Source: Acetobacterium paludosum
GTDB lineage: Bacteria > Bacillota > Clostridia > Eubacteriales > Eubacteriaceae
NCBI RefSeq assembly: GCF_008086595.1
Contig: NZ_RXYA01000002.1
Coordinates: 248,001 to 312,000 of the forward strand
Length of the DNA: 64,000 bases
Direction of reading: 5' to 3'
Under the pieces are notes generated by a model. That model was not told the DNA's origin. It made no database searches and was given only the letters and a program-made list of their open reading frames with translations. Shown here piece by piece: positions 35,634 to 43,911 of the stretch. The number at the start of each line of letters is the position of its first letter. Positions within the stretch are counted from its first letter, which is position 1. The position numbers and the translations under genes are program-made.

Positions 35634-37229
35634 TCAGATCGCCTTGCTTTCTTTGATTCGCAACATATGTTCGGTATGCAGCATACCAATATTTGTTATC
35701 ATCACTTGAATGGCGGTACAGGGATAGTCCAGAAAGATATCAATACTGACTGCCAACGCCAATCCTTCCAATGGAATTCCCATGAGGTTAAACGCAATAG
35801 TAAAAAGAAAAGCGCCCATTCCCGGAGTTGGCGGACAGGCCACTGACAAAATCATACAGAGTATGATCACCGGTATAATTTCTCCAATTGAAAAGGTCAT
35901 CTGATAATATCCAGCCATAAACAACGATGTCAATACCATATAGATAATGACTGTTTGTTTGTTGAATAACACCCCTACCGGAATTGAAAAATTGACCACA
36001 TAGTCCCGGATATCCTGCTTGAAAATTGCCGTTGCGTTGTGGCTTGCAAAAGAGGCACTTGAACTGGCTGTAGAAAAGGCAATCAATAAAAATGGCGCAG
36101 CGGATTTCAGATACGCAATGGGACTCATCTTTTCAATCAGTGCGACACTCAGCAGCATAATCAGAACCAGTATCAAGAAACACACTAGAATCAATGCAAT
36201 CACTCCGATTGCTCCAAAAAGGGCTCCGCCATTTCCGGAGACCATCATATTCAAGATGCTGATAAAGACAACCCAGGGCATCAGCGAACAAACGGCATCA
36301 AGAATCGTTGAAAAAATTAAATTAGCCTCTGTTATTATCTTTGTAACAAAAGGGAAGCGCCCTTTCAATGTCAGCATCACGATGCCGCCAATAATAGCGA
36401 GAAACATAATCTGCAACGTATTCCCATCCAAAAAAGGCTGAATGATATTGGCCGGTATGATGCCGAAAATCATCTTTCCGACCTGACTCCATAAGTCACT
36501 ATTGCCACCGCTGGAAGCCGCAGAACTGTTACCAAGATAAAATAGCTGTGCCGCCGCCAGGGCTATAACAGAAGCCAGCACCATGATTCCCACACACCAC
36601 TTAAGCAGACTCTTAAATATTATCTTCATCTGGGAAATATTATCCATGTTGAAAATACTGCCGATTGCTGAAAGAAATAATACCGGGATAACGACAGCAT
36701 TGAGGAAGCCGAAAAAGATGCTGCTCAATGGTGTCAGAATGGCACTGGCAATCAGAACCCCCGTAGCAGGAGCAAAATGCAGCAATCCTAAACCGATAAT
36801 AATCGCCGCTGCCAGAGCAATAGCCGTTGTCATGGCTGGATTAATCGGCTTTTCCTTTAAAGTATAGGAGACATTGTTACAGCCGTTGTCGTAGGAATAA
36901 GTAACTGATGATAAACCAATTAAAATGTTCTGACCGATCAGATCCATCTCCGCCTCATCTGTTTCTTCCGGCAGTGTCAAAGGATTAGATTGCTCCCCCC
37001 AGTAATTCATCGACAAGGTGATCGTTTTAAACCGCTTCCGCAGCGATATCTCAAATTTTTCATTTTCCTCGGAGTCTTTTTTCCAGTAGACAATCGTCTC
37101 CTCGACAAAGAGCTGGGCCCGAACGCTATCCATTTTTGTGCAATTGTATTTTTCCAGCAAGTCTCGAACAAACGCAGTTGCACTTTCAATGCTGTCCAAA
37201 CTCAGAGAAAAGAATTTTTTTGTTTCCAC
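35634..37229 (-). CDS. Cation:dicarboxylate/amino-acid symporter (DAACS) with N-terminal RsbW-like domain
   Basis: This 531-residue protein begins with about 125 soluble residues that resemble an HATPase_c_2 domain (ESATAFVRDLLEKYN, VRAQLFVEETIVYW as N-box, and a final SVTYSYDNGCNNVSY strand). The transporter core follows from about residue 130, with DAACS signatures: FFGFLNAVVIPVLFLS, a serine-rich re-entrant loop FSTASSSASFASH, and the conserved VACPPTPGMGAF. The ATP-lid region reads YWGEQSNPL instead of D-x-G-x-x-F-N-P, so nucleotide binding may be lost. Domain order is opposite to the MATE fusion at 28801. Substrates of the family are sodium- or proton-coupled dicarboxylates or amino acids. 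The gene is convergent with a LysR gene with only 7 bases between the stops. Confidence 0.82.
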   Translation of the reverse strand: METKKFFSLSLDSIESATAFVRDLLEKYNCTKMDSVRAQLFVEETIVYWKKDSEENEKFEISLRKRFKTITLSMNYWGEQSNPLTLPEETDEAEMDLIGQNILIGLSSVTYSYDNGCNNVSYTLKEKPINPAMTTAIALAAAIIIGLGLLHFAPATGVLIASAILTPLSSIFFGFLNAVVIPVLFLSAIGSIFNMDNISQMKIIFKSLLKWCVGIMVLASVIALAAAQLFYLGNSSAASSGGNSDLWSQVGKMIFGIIPANIIQPFLDGNTLQIMFLAIIGGIVMLTLKGRFPFVTKIITEANLIFSTILDAVCSLMPWVVFISILNMMVSGNGGALFGAIGVIALILVCFLILVLIMLLSVALIEKMSPIAYLKSAAPFLLIAFSTASSSASFASHNATAIFKQDIRDYVVNFSIPVGVLFNKQTVIIYMVLTSLFMAGYYQMTFSIGEIIPVIILCMILSVACPPTPGMGAFLFTIAFNLMGIPLEGLALAVSIDIFLDYPCTAIQVMITNIGMLHTEHMLRIKESKAI

Positions 37230-37290
37230 ATGGTTCTCCTAAAATTTATTTGTTTCAAAACATATTTTATATAATACCACAATCCCCAAA

Positions 37291-37340
37291 AAACAAAAAG
37301 GTGTCCGAATTGATTTAACAATTTGAACACCTTTTTGTTT
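37291..37340 (-). terminator. Rho-independent terminator of mscL
   Basis: AACAAAAAGGTGT..AATTG pairs with CAATT..ACACCTTTTTGTT (two mismatches) around ATTTAA, just after the mscL stop on the minus strand. It has T-runs on both strands. Confidence 0.8.
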
Positions 37341-37344
37341 AGCT

Positions 37345-37755
37345 TTACTGTCTTATCAGACTCGTTGTGCAATTGGGACATCGCTGAGCTTTGGCTGGTA
37401 TTTCAGTGCAGCAATAAGGACAAGTTTTTGTCTTTACTTCCGTTACTTTTTTAGTTTTTCGCAGACCTGCTAAGTGATTCATAACTTTTATCATAAAAAA
37501 GATCACAAAAGCCATAATTACAAAGTTAATGATCGCTGTAAAAAAAGAGCCATATCGAATTTCGACACCGAAAATCGGTAATACAAAATTACTGAAATCG
37601 GTCCTTGCAAAAATGCCAAGGATGGGAGATATAATATCATCGGTTAACGATTTAACGACCCCCTGAAAAGCAGCTCCGATTATGACCGCGATCGCAAGAT
37701 CCATCACATTTCCCCGCAGGGCAAAGGTTCTAAATTCTTTTAAAAAGTTCTTCAT
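37345..37755 (-). CDS. mscL: Large-conductance mechanosensitive channel MscL with C-terminal zinc ribbon
   Basis: This 136-residue membrane protein opens under osmotic downshock. It has the N-terminal amphipathic helix (FLKEFRTFALRGNVMDLAIAVIIG) typical of MscL, a first pore helix, an extracellular loop and a second helix (AIINFVIMAFVIFFMIKVMN). The C-terminus ends in a four-cysteine zinc ribbon, CPYCCTEIPAKAQRCPNC, in place of the usual helical bundle. AAAGGAAG precedes the ATG. It is a single gene with its own terminator. Confidence 0.93.
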   Translation of the reverse strand: MKNFLKEFRTFALRGNVMDLAIAVIIGAAFQGVVKSLTDDIISPILGIFARTDFSNFVLPIFGVEIRYGSFFTAIINFVIMAFVIFFMIKVMNHLAGLRKTKKVTEVKTKTCPYCCTEIPAKAQRCPNCTTSLIRQ

Positions 37756-38057
37756 GTAAGCTTCCTTTCAAATTTATTTACCTTTTTGAATATAACTATT
37801 ATTTAAAGCAGAGTCAAGGAATTTAAGAATTCCCGCAATTAATTAAGTTTAGTGCAAGAAAAATATTAATGGCTTATCTGAATTCAAAAAACATCTTTGA
37901 GACTTCTTGACAAAAGAATGAGAATTGTAGTAAGCTCCACTTATCAATAAAATATTCTATGGAACTAAGTCTATTTTATTCATTTAATACAATCGGAAGC
38001 TCTTAAATAAACCTTAATGTTTAAATCAATACCTATTACAGAAAGGAACTATCATCA
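37756..38057. other. Intergenic region between mscL and the ZIP transporter gene
   Basis: About 300 bases of AT-rich DNA upstream of two divergent genes. A TTGACA at about 37906-37911 on the plus strand could be the -35 of the ZIP gene, but no matching -10 is convincing. The AATGAGAATTG stretch after it recalls metal-regulator boxes only weakly. Confidence 0.3.
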
Positions 38058-38816
38058 ATGACTACTGCAGCAATTTTTGGTCTTATCAGTGGCTCTACCC
38101 TCTTTATTGGGGCACTTCTAGGCATGTATTTAAAAGTGTCTAAATATGCCATCGGTGCTATTATGGCTTTTGGTTCGGGGGTGCTGATCTCGGCCTTAAC
38201 TTTCGATCTTATGGAAAACGCTTTTTTGTCTGGAGGTTTTGATTCTGCATCAATTGGATTCATTGCCGGAACATTGCTTTTTGTCATTGGTGATTACTTA
38301 ATTGACCATTTGGGTGGACACTTTCGTAAACGTAGACACGGCAAGATTCACACAAATAAAACAGATCAAAAGAATGATGTGAATTCAGGATCAGCAATAC
38401 TTCTGGGCGCGGTTCTGGATGGTATTCCTGAATCATTAGCCATCGGCATTGGGTTAGCCGCTGGACAAGGTGTTGGATTCAGTATGATGATTGCCGTTTT
38501 TATAAGCAATTTTCCTGAAGGTATATCCGGTGCCCAAGGCATGAAGGTCGCTGGAAAATCAAACATCTATATTCTATCAGTCTGGGGAATTACAATCGCA
38601 ACCTCCGTTTGTGCTGCCGTTTTAGGTTATGCCTTTTTAGGCAATGCATCTAAGGACGTGATTGCTATTACATTATCCTTGGCCGCCGGTGCAATTTTAG
38701 CCATGATCGCTGATACCATGATGCCTGAAGCTTTTGAGGAAGGTGGAAGATTCATTGCCCTGGCTACAGCTTCAGGATTTTTCTTAGCTTTTGTAGTCAG
38801 CCATTTAGCTAGCTAA
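38058..38816 (+). CDS. ZIP-family divalent metal transporter
   Basis: This 252-residue protein has eight predicted membrane segments and the two metal-binding ZIP motifs in the fourth and fifth segments: D121-G-I-P-E-S (with E125) and N151-F-P-E154-G. A histidine-containing variable loop lies at 84-98. It would import zinc, iron or manganese into the cytoplasm. Zinc supply would suit the many zinc-dependent methyltransferases here, but that is inference. AAAGGA lies 10 bases before the ATG. It is convergent with the DAHP synthase gene. Confidence 0.88.
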   Translation: MTTAAIFGLISGSTLFIGALLGMYLKVSKYAIGAIMAFGSGVLISALTFDLMENAFLSGGFDSASIGFIAGTLLFVIGDYLIDHLGGHFRKRRHGKIHTNKTDQKNDVNSGSAILLGAVLDGIPESLAIGIGLAAGQGVGFSMMIAVFISNFPEGISGAQGMKVAGKSNIYILSVWGITIATSVCAAVLGYAFLGNASKDVIAITLSLAAGAILAMIADTMMPEAFEEGGRFIALATASGFFLAFVVSHLAS

Positions 38817-38840
38817 CATTATCGGGCAGCATACATTTTT

Positions 38841-39869
38841 TTATAATTTTTTCGCAATCTCCCTAATGAGTGCTTCCGACATTGGCCATCCAAGACAACC
38901 ATCTGTGATGGATTTTCCATAGACACCGCCATCAACTGGCTGGTTACCTTCTTCAATATAGCTTTCAATCATCAAACCTTTGACATATTTTTTCATATCA
39001 GCATCATAATGACGATTACGAACCACTTCACGCGCAATTCGAGGTTGTTCACTAAAGCACTTGTTTGAATTGGCATGGTTCAAATCAATGATAATTCCCG
39101 GATTATGAAAATCTCTTTTTTGATACATTTTAATCAGACGTTTTATATCCTCATAATGGTAGTTGGGAAAATTTCGACCATGCTGATCGACTGAACCTCT
39201 TAAAATAGCATGGGTCAGAGTATTACCTGATGTTTTTACTGCCCAGTTTCGATAGATGAATGTATGGCCCGCCTGTGCGGCCTGGATGGAATTCAGCATC
39301 ACCGTGATATCACCGCTGGTGGGATTTTTCATACCTGACGGTATTTCCAGACCACTGATGACCAGACGATGCTGTTGATTTTCTACCGATCTTGCTCCAA
39401 TTGCCACATAACTGAGGACATCCTCTAAATATGCGTAATTTTCGGGATAAAGCATTTCATCGGCGCAGGATAAGCCGGTTTCTTCAATGGCTCTGATGTG
39501 CAGTTTCCGAATGGCTTTGATGCCTTCGACCATATTTGCCTTTTTATTCGCATCCGGCTGATGCAACATTCCTTTATATCCTTCACCAGTTGTTCTTGGT
39601 TTATTCGTATAAATTCTCGGGATAATAATGATTTTGTCTTCAACTTCTTTTTGAATTTTACTTAATCGACTCACATAGTCAATAACAGCTATTTCATTAT
39701 CGGCCGAACAGGGGCCAATAATCAATATAAATCTATCATCCCGACCTTCAAAGACATCTTTGATGATGCGATCACGTTCTGCCTTTATTTTTTTTCCTGC
39801 CTCTGACAAGGGTAGTAATTCAAATATTTCACTTGGGGACGGAATCTCCTGGATTAATTCAAAGCTCAT
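38841..39869 (-). CDS. aroF: 3-deoxy-7-phosphoheptulonate (DAHP) synthase, type I (AroG/F-like)
   Basis: This 342-residue enzyme condenses phosphoenolpyruvate with erythrose 4-phosphate, the first step of the shikimate pathway. Signatures are IIGPCSADN, GYKGMLHQPD, GARSVENQQHR, SGMKNPTSGD, KTSGNTLTHAILRG and IIDLNHANSNK, as in E. coli AroF/G/H. The length is that of the catalytic domain plus the N-terminal extension that carries the feedback site. It stands alone without other aro genes. Ribosome-binding site AAGGAAG. The exact allosteric specificity cannot be read. Confidence 0.93.
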   Translation of the reverse strand: MSFELIQEIPSPSEIFELLPLSEAGKKIKAERDRIIKDVFEGRDDRFILIIGPCSADNEIAVIDYVSRLSKIQKEVEDKIIIIPRIYTNKPRTTGEGYKGMLHQPDANKKANMVEGIKAIRKLHIRAIEETGLSCADEMLYPENYAYLEDVLSYVAIGARSVENQQHRLVISGLEIPSGMKNPTSGDITVMLNSIQAAQAGHTFIYRNWAVKTSGNTLTHAILRGSVDQHGRNFPNYHYEDIKRLIKMYQKRDFHNPGIIIDLNHANSNKCFSEQPRIAREVVRNRHYDADMKKYVKGLMIESYIEEGNQPVDGGVYGKSITDGCLGWPMSEALIREIAKKL

Positions 39870-40055
39870 TTTTCACTTCCTTATTCTAATATTGATAAGC
39901 TTCTAAATTATTAGTTTGTTTCACATTAATATTCAATCGAGCTTACCATTCTGTAACTATTATAGAGAGTAATTCAACGCGTGACAAGTTTTTTATATCT
40001 TAACCACCCTTTAATTATAAAATTAATTTCCTTGTTCAATTTAATTTGAACGACA

Positions 40056-40106
40056 TAAAACTCTATTTTGGCTTAGTTCCTCACAAGGAATTTGCCAAAA
40101 TAGAGC
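40056..40106 (-). terminator. Terminator of the odm-like operon
   Basis: CTCTATTTTGGC (40061-40072) and GCCAAAATAGAG (40094-40105) form a perfect 12-bp stem. On the minus strand it is followed by TTTTAT, about 30 bases after the last gene. Confidence 0.8.
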
Positions 40107-40132
40107 TATTAATTAAAGTATCTTCGATTAGG

Positions 40133-41110
40133 TTAAAACATTTCCTTGCTCATTTTATCGATCGCTTCATCATTTGATTCATATACGCCTGGGAAGCAGC
40201 CAAAATTCAAGCCATGGCTTGCGCCGGGAATAAAGTATAATTTGCCACATCTTTCACATGCTTCTTTAGTTTTCTCAAAAATGATCTCCGGTGTCCAGCC
40301 CGGGAAATCAATTACGCCACTGTCAATATCACCCATGAAGGAGATTTGGCCGCCGTATTTTTTGATCAGTTCGGGAACATTATTTGTTGTCATAACTCCC
40401 TGCCAAATGTCAATTCCCATTTCAATCATGAAAGGAACAAGATTTGCAGCGTAGGAATCACTGTGATGGACAATCAGTTCCACACCATTTGCTTTATAGA
40501 AGCCATAGATTTTCTTGTATGCCGGTAAAAAGAACTCTTCAAACATTTCAGGAGAAACGAATGACGAACGTTGACTGCCCCAGTCATCATGATGAAAAAT
40601 ACAATCTGGATGAAGGTGATCAACTATTTGTTTTGCATATGCCAATTCGTACTCAACAAGGTAATCAATCAGGTCATGCATGTCTTCAGGTTCTTCATAA
40701 AGCGCCATTAAGGCATCTTCCATGCTCATTAGATGATGCGTCATTTCAAAAATACCAGGAGCAACAAAACACGTTACAAATTCTTCGTTGCGATCAATTG
40801 AATTGGCATGTTCAATCGCTGCCGCCCATCTTTCTTCTGGGTAGATAGCCGAAGGTGCTTTAACGAATTTCCGCCATTCAGTAATATCTTTCAATACTTT
40901 GTGTTCATCATCATGAACAGGGAACCCGCCCAACTGACCTTCTGGCCATGTGAATGTAATGCCCCAGTCATTCACAATTGTCTGACCTGGACCTACCATA
41001 GCGCCCATTGGAGCTTCCATTATGAAGTTCATAAATTCATATTGTTTTACAAAGCGATCAGGTTTGCCACCTTTAATCGTTTCCATTAAATTTTGTCTTT
41101 TAGTTAACAT
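40133..41110 (-). CDS. odmB: O-demethylase methyltransferase I (UroD superfamily), OdmB-like
   Basis: This 325-residue protein is the likely substrate-demethylating enzyme of a three-component O-demethylase. It has the HHDDWGSQR motif (H173-H174-D-D-W) shared with the gene at 33381. Where relatives have H-x-C it reads IVHHSDSY (H215-H216-S-D218), so its metal or substrate chemistry differs from MtaA-type enzymes. It follows genes for MT II and a corrinoid protein in the order D-A-B of the Acetobacterium dehalogenans odm genes, in which MT I cleaves vanillate-type methyl ethers. The name is by context and family, not by a search. AGGAGG precedes the ATG. Confidence 0.75.
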   Translation of the reverse strand: MLTKRQNLMETIKGGKPDRFVKQYEFMNFIMEAPMGAMVGPGQTIVNDWGITFTWPEGQLGGFPVHDDEHKVLKDITEWRKFVKAPSAIYPEERWAAAIEHANSIDRNEEFVTCFVAPGIFEMTHHLMSMEDALMALYEEPEDMHDLIDYLVEYELAYAKQIVDHLHPDCIFHHDDWGSQRSSFVSPEMFEEFFLPAYKKIYGFYKANGVELIVHHSDSYAANLVPFMIEMGIDIWQGVMTTNNVPELIKKYGGQISFMGDIDSGVIDFPGWTPEIIFEKTKEACERCGKLYFIPGASHGLNFGCFPGVYESNDEAIDKMSKEMF

Positions 41111-41148
41111 TACATTGCCTCCTTTATTCTTAGTCTAAGATTTTGTTT

Positions 41149-41176
41149 AGAGTGTCAAAAATCATTTTGACACTCT
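41149..41176 (-). promoter_or_regulatory. Intercistronic hairpin between odmA- and odmB-like genes
   Basis: A perfect 12-bp stem (41149-41160 with 41165-41176, AGAGTGTCAAAA) closes on a 4-base loop. No T-run follows on the minus strand, so it is more likely a processing or stability element, giving more corrinoid-protein than MT I message, than a terminator. Confidence 0.6.
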
Positions 41177-41196
41177 AACTATTTTCTTGTCTATAT

Positions 41197-41823
41197 TTAA
41201 GCTACGATTTCTTTTGCTTTTACGGCTGCAGAACCAGCATCAGGTGCATAAGCATCAGCACCGATTTCAGCGGCGTATTCTGGCGTTACAGGTGCTCCGC
41301 CAACGATGACTTTAACATTTAATCCACTGGCTTTAATCGTGGCAACAGCTTCTTTCAGTGCCGGCATTGTTGTCGTTAGCAGTCCTGAACAGGCTACTAA
41401 TGTTACATTTTCATTTTCTTTAATCGCGGCAACAAATTTATCGGCTGGTACATCAACACCAAGGTCAACTACTGTAAATCCAGCACTTTCAATCATCATG
41501 GCAACAAGGTTTTTACCAATATCATGTAAATCTCCTGCTACAGTACCGATAACACAGGTTCCCAATGAAGATGCACCATCACCGGCAAGAAGTGGTCGAA
41601 GTACATCAACCCCTTTTGACATTGCTTTAGCGGCAATCAGCATTTCAGGGACAAATATTTCTCCTGCCGAGAATTTTTCCCCTACAACGCTCATTGAATC
41701 AACCATCGCCTGAAGAATATCTTCTGGTTTATTTCCTTCATCTAGTGCTTCCTGTACCAAACCGGGAACTAGTTTTGATTTTCCAATTTCTACCTTAGCT
41801 TTTACTTCTTCAATTTTTGACAT
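41197..41823 (-). CDS. odmA: Corrinoid protein of O-demethylase, OdmA-like
   Basis: This 208-residue protein holds a cobamide and shuttles the methyl group from MT I to MT II. It has the helical cap (about 1-85, EIFVPEMLIAAKAMSKGVD) and the B12-binding domain with D98-L-H100-D-I-G-K-N and a later VIVGGAPVTPEYA. It sits in the middle of the operon, 79 bases after MT II and 87 bases before MT I. AGGAGG precedes the ATG. It may also serve the orphan MT I genes at 21300 and 33381. Confidence 0.85.
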   Translation of the reverse strand: MSKIEEVKAKVEIGKSKLVPGLVQEALDEGNKPEDILQAMVDSMSVVGEKFSAGEIFVPEMLIAAKAMSKGVDVLRPLLAGDGASSLGTCVIGTVAGDLHDIGKNLVAMMIESAGFTVVDLGVDVPADKFVAAIKENENVTLVACSGLLTTTMPALKEAVATIKASGLNVKVIVGGAPVTPEYAAEIGADAYAPDAGSAAVKAKEIVA

Positions 41824-41901
41824 TTTTTTCTTCCTCCTATTTTTTAATTAATTTTTCTTAACTATGTGTGTAGTTAAACTATATAATTATTTTTTCTATA
41901 A

Positions 41902-42705
41902 TTATTTTTTCTGACCAAAGATACCTTCACGATAGGCACCGATATATTCCATACAGTAGTCGTCTTCACCCAGCAGCGCTTCGGTGGCAAAAAGCATCCC
42001 CATCAGATCCTGATTCAGCGGATCCAGGATAAAGCTGTCCATTCCGGCGTTCATGGCCAGTACGGCAAAGGCCTGGTTGACGATTTTTCGGGCAGGCAGA
42101 TTAAAGGAAATGTTGCTGACGGCACCGGTGACATGAATGGTGGGATACTGTTCTTTAATGCCTCTAATGACTTCGGTTACCATGCTGATGCCCTCTTCTG
42201 AGGTACAGAGCATTTCAATTAAGGGATCAATATGGATGCGAGATGGATCGATATGATATTCTTTCACTTTTGCCATTAAATCGATAAAGACATCCAAACG
42301 GTCTTTAGCTGTTTTGGGAATGCCCTTATCACTGTTTAAAAGTGCCACACATTCCCATTTCGTGTTAGCGATTTCAGCGAATGCAATGTCAACTTTATCA
42401 CCTTCTAATGATACGGAATTGAATAAACCTGGTTTGTTACAATATTTCATCGCCTCAACGCAGGTATGTACATTCGGGCTATCTACGGCAATCGGTGTAT
42501 CGGTAACTTCTTGCACTAAGTCAATCAGCCATTTCATGGTATCAAGTTCAATGCTATCCTCCACCGAAGCACAGACATCAATATAATCCGCACCTGCTTC
42601 TGTTTGGATTTTGGCAAGATTTCGAATAAAGTCTGCATCCTTTTCAGCAATTGCTTTAGCTGTCGAAGGAATAGCTCCGTTGATTTTTTCGCCAATAATA
42701 ATCAA
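41902..42705 (-). CDS. odmD: Methylcorrinoid:tetrahydrofolate methyltransferase (MT II), OdmD-like
   Basis: This 267-residue protein has the pterin-binding (dihydropteroate-synthase-like) barrel of AcsE/MtvA/MetH methyltransferases: IIIGEKINGAIPST, DYIDVCASV, PIAVDSPN, NSVSLEGDK, VTGAVSNISFNLP and the C-terminal FILDPLNQDL. It moves the methyl group from the corrinoid protein to tetrahydrofolate, feeding the Wood-Ljungdahl pathway. There is no in-frame ATG near; the start is TTG at 42703-42705, supported by GGAGG 10 bases before it. It is the first gene of the odm-like operon. Confidence 0.87.
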   Translation of the reverse strand: MIIIGEKINGAIPSTAKAIAEKDADFIRNLAKIQTEAGADYIDVCASVEDSIELDTMKWLIDLVQEVTDTPIAVDSPNVHTCVEAMKYCNKPGLFNSVSLEGDKVDIAFAEIANTKWECVALLNSDKGIPKTAKDRLDVFIDLMAKVKEYHIDPSRIHIDPLIEMLCTSEEGISMVTEVIRGIKEQYPTIHVTGAVSNISFNLPARKIVNQAFAVLAMNAGMDSFILDPLNQDLMGMLFATEALLGEDDYCMEYIGAYREGIFGQKK

Positions 42706-42790
42706 TACTAATCTACCTCCTCGTTAAACTTCTTTGTTCTTATCTTTTCAAAAGAGCAATTATTTATTGACTCTTTTTTACGATAAATCA

Positions 42791-42819
42791 ATTTTAAATC
42801 AATTTAATCTTTCTGTCAA
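42791..42819 (-). promoter_or_regulatory. Sigma-A promoter of the odm-like operon
   Basis: On the minus strand TTGACA (42814-42819) is separated by exactly 17 bases from TAAAAT (42791-42796). Transcription would begin near 42784, giving a leader of about 80 bases with a hairpin. Confidence 0.7.
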
Positions 42820-42995
42820 TCATTATTTAATAAAATTTTCATATTTACGAATTAGCTAATAAATTCAATTTTCTAAATTACGAAAGATCAATTTAGCAAT
42901 TAATACTCTTGTTATATTTTCCTTTTGCAAAGCCTTTCAAGCGATTTATTTCAAAAAACACAAACACTCCTGCAAATCATTATTTTTCTTAAAAA

Positions 42996-43054
42996 AGCTT
43001 TCGAAAATTTAACAAAAGAGTTTTCTTTTTCTTGTTTCTCACTTTTCGAAAGCT
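42996..43054. repeat. 12-bp inverted repeat AGCTTTCGAAAA
   Basis: Exact arms at 42996-43007 and 43043-43054 are separated by 35 bases, about 300 bases upstream of the odm-like operon. The spacing is more like paired regulator sites on one DNA face, or a loop, than a terminator. Confidence 0.4.
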
Positions 43055-43191
43055 GCATGTTTTATATCTATTTAATATTTTTACGTTATTTTTATTAGCT
43101 TACATTTAAGTACCCACTTTGGGGTGATGGAATCAAAATTTTCAAATAGAATTATCTTGATTCTTTAGCTCTTTGATACGATCACAACGCG

Positions 43192-43911
43192 TTAGAATTT
43201 ATTTTTCTTTAAAAAATATATCTGCGCAAGCATTAATACAGTCCCGTAAATTATCCCCCCCAGAATTGGTATCACCATCGTTTGCAAACTAAAAAAATCT
43301 CTATTTGTAAATGTCACAAGAATATCATAAACCGGTGGGAAAATCCCGGTAACTAAGCGAATCAATGGCAGTTCTTTTATTAACGATCCTTTTGCTACGG
43401 ACAATATTGCAACAAAAAACACCATCAGGATCGCTATTTTTCTGTTTTTAATAATTCTCGGGTGAAAAAGCGAACCGGTCATAACCCCTAAGAATCCCAT
43501 CGTGCAATGTAAAACAAATCCAAACATAATATCCGAAAGCATCAAGCTTCTGGTAAATAATAGCGAATGATTAATAACATTGAAAATCACAGGATATAAA
43601 ATTCCCATGACACTCATAATAACCCCAACAATCAGAAGAACTGTTATTCGACTGAAATAATATAAATTGTCGTTATTGACTTTCAGCAGTACCAATTGTT
43701 CGGTAACCGGATTCTCCAGCTCGGTATAGCTGAAGCCTACATAGGTCATCACAAAAAACAGGACCCATGCTGATTCCGAAAAACTTGAAACAATTGAATA
43801 AGGCATAATACTATATGCCGTGCATAAGTAAATCAGATAAATCAAAAAGGGCAATAATAACTTATTTGATTTGAAATATACTTTAATATGATATCTTAAC
43901 AGATTTTTCAT
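43192..43911 (-). CDS. ABC transporter permease protein
   Basis: This 239-residue protein has about six membrane segments and no soluble domain, as in ABC-2-type exporters. It overlaps the ATPase gene upstream by four bases (43908-43911), so the two form a transporter pair. The cargo cannot be inferred. It lacks the conserved motifs that would mark a bacteriocin or sodium exporter. Confidence 0.75.
   Translation of the reverse strand: MKNLLRYHIKVYFKSNKLLLPFLIYLIYLCTAYSIMPYSIVSSFSESAWVLFFVMTYVGFSYTELENPVTEQLVLLKVNNDNLYYFSRITVLLIVGVIMSVMGILYPVIFNVINHSLLFTRSLMLSDIMFGFVLHCTMGFLGVMTGSLFHPRIIKNRKIAILMVFFVAILSVAKGSLIKELPLIRLVTGIFPPVYDILVTFTNRDFFSLQTMVIPILGGIIYGTVLMLAQIYFLKKNKF

Larger units (their letters stand above)
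42706..43191. other. Long control region upstream of the odm-like operon
   Basis: These 486 AT-rich bases carry no gene. They hold the promoter at 42791-42819, a weak leader hairpin at 42750-42777 (AAAAGAG.CAAT with ATTG.CTCTTTT on the minus strand) and a 12-bp inverted repeat at 42996-43054. Sigma-54 promoter landmarks were not found. Confidence 0.5.

Noticed and set aside
42706-43191. Sigma-54 promoter upstream of the odm-like operon
   Set aside because: No GG-N10-GC pair with the right context was found, whereas a clear sigma-A promoter is present.
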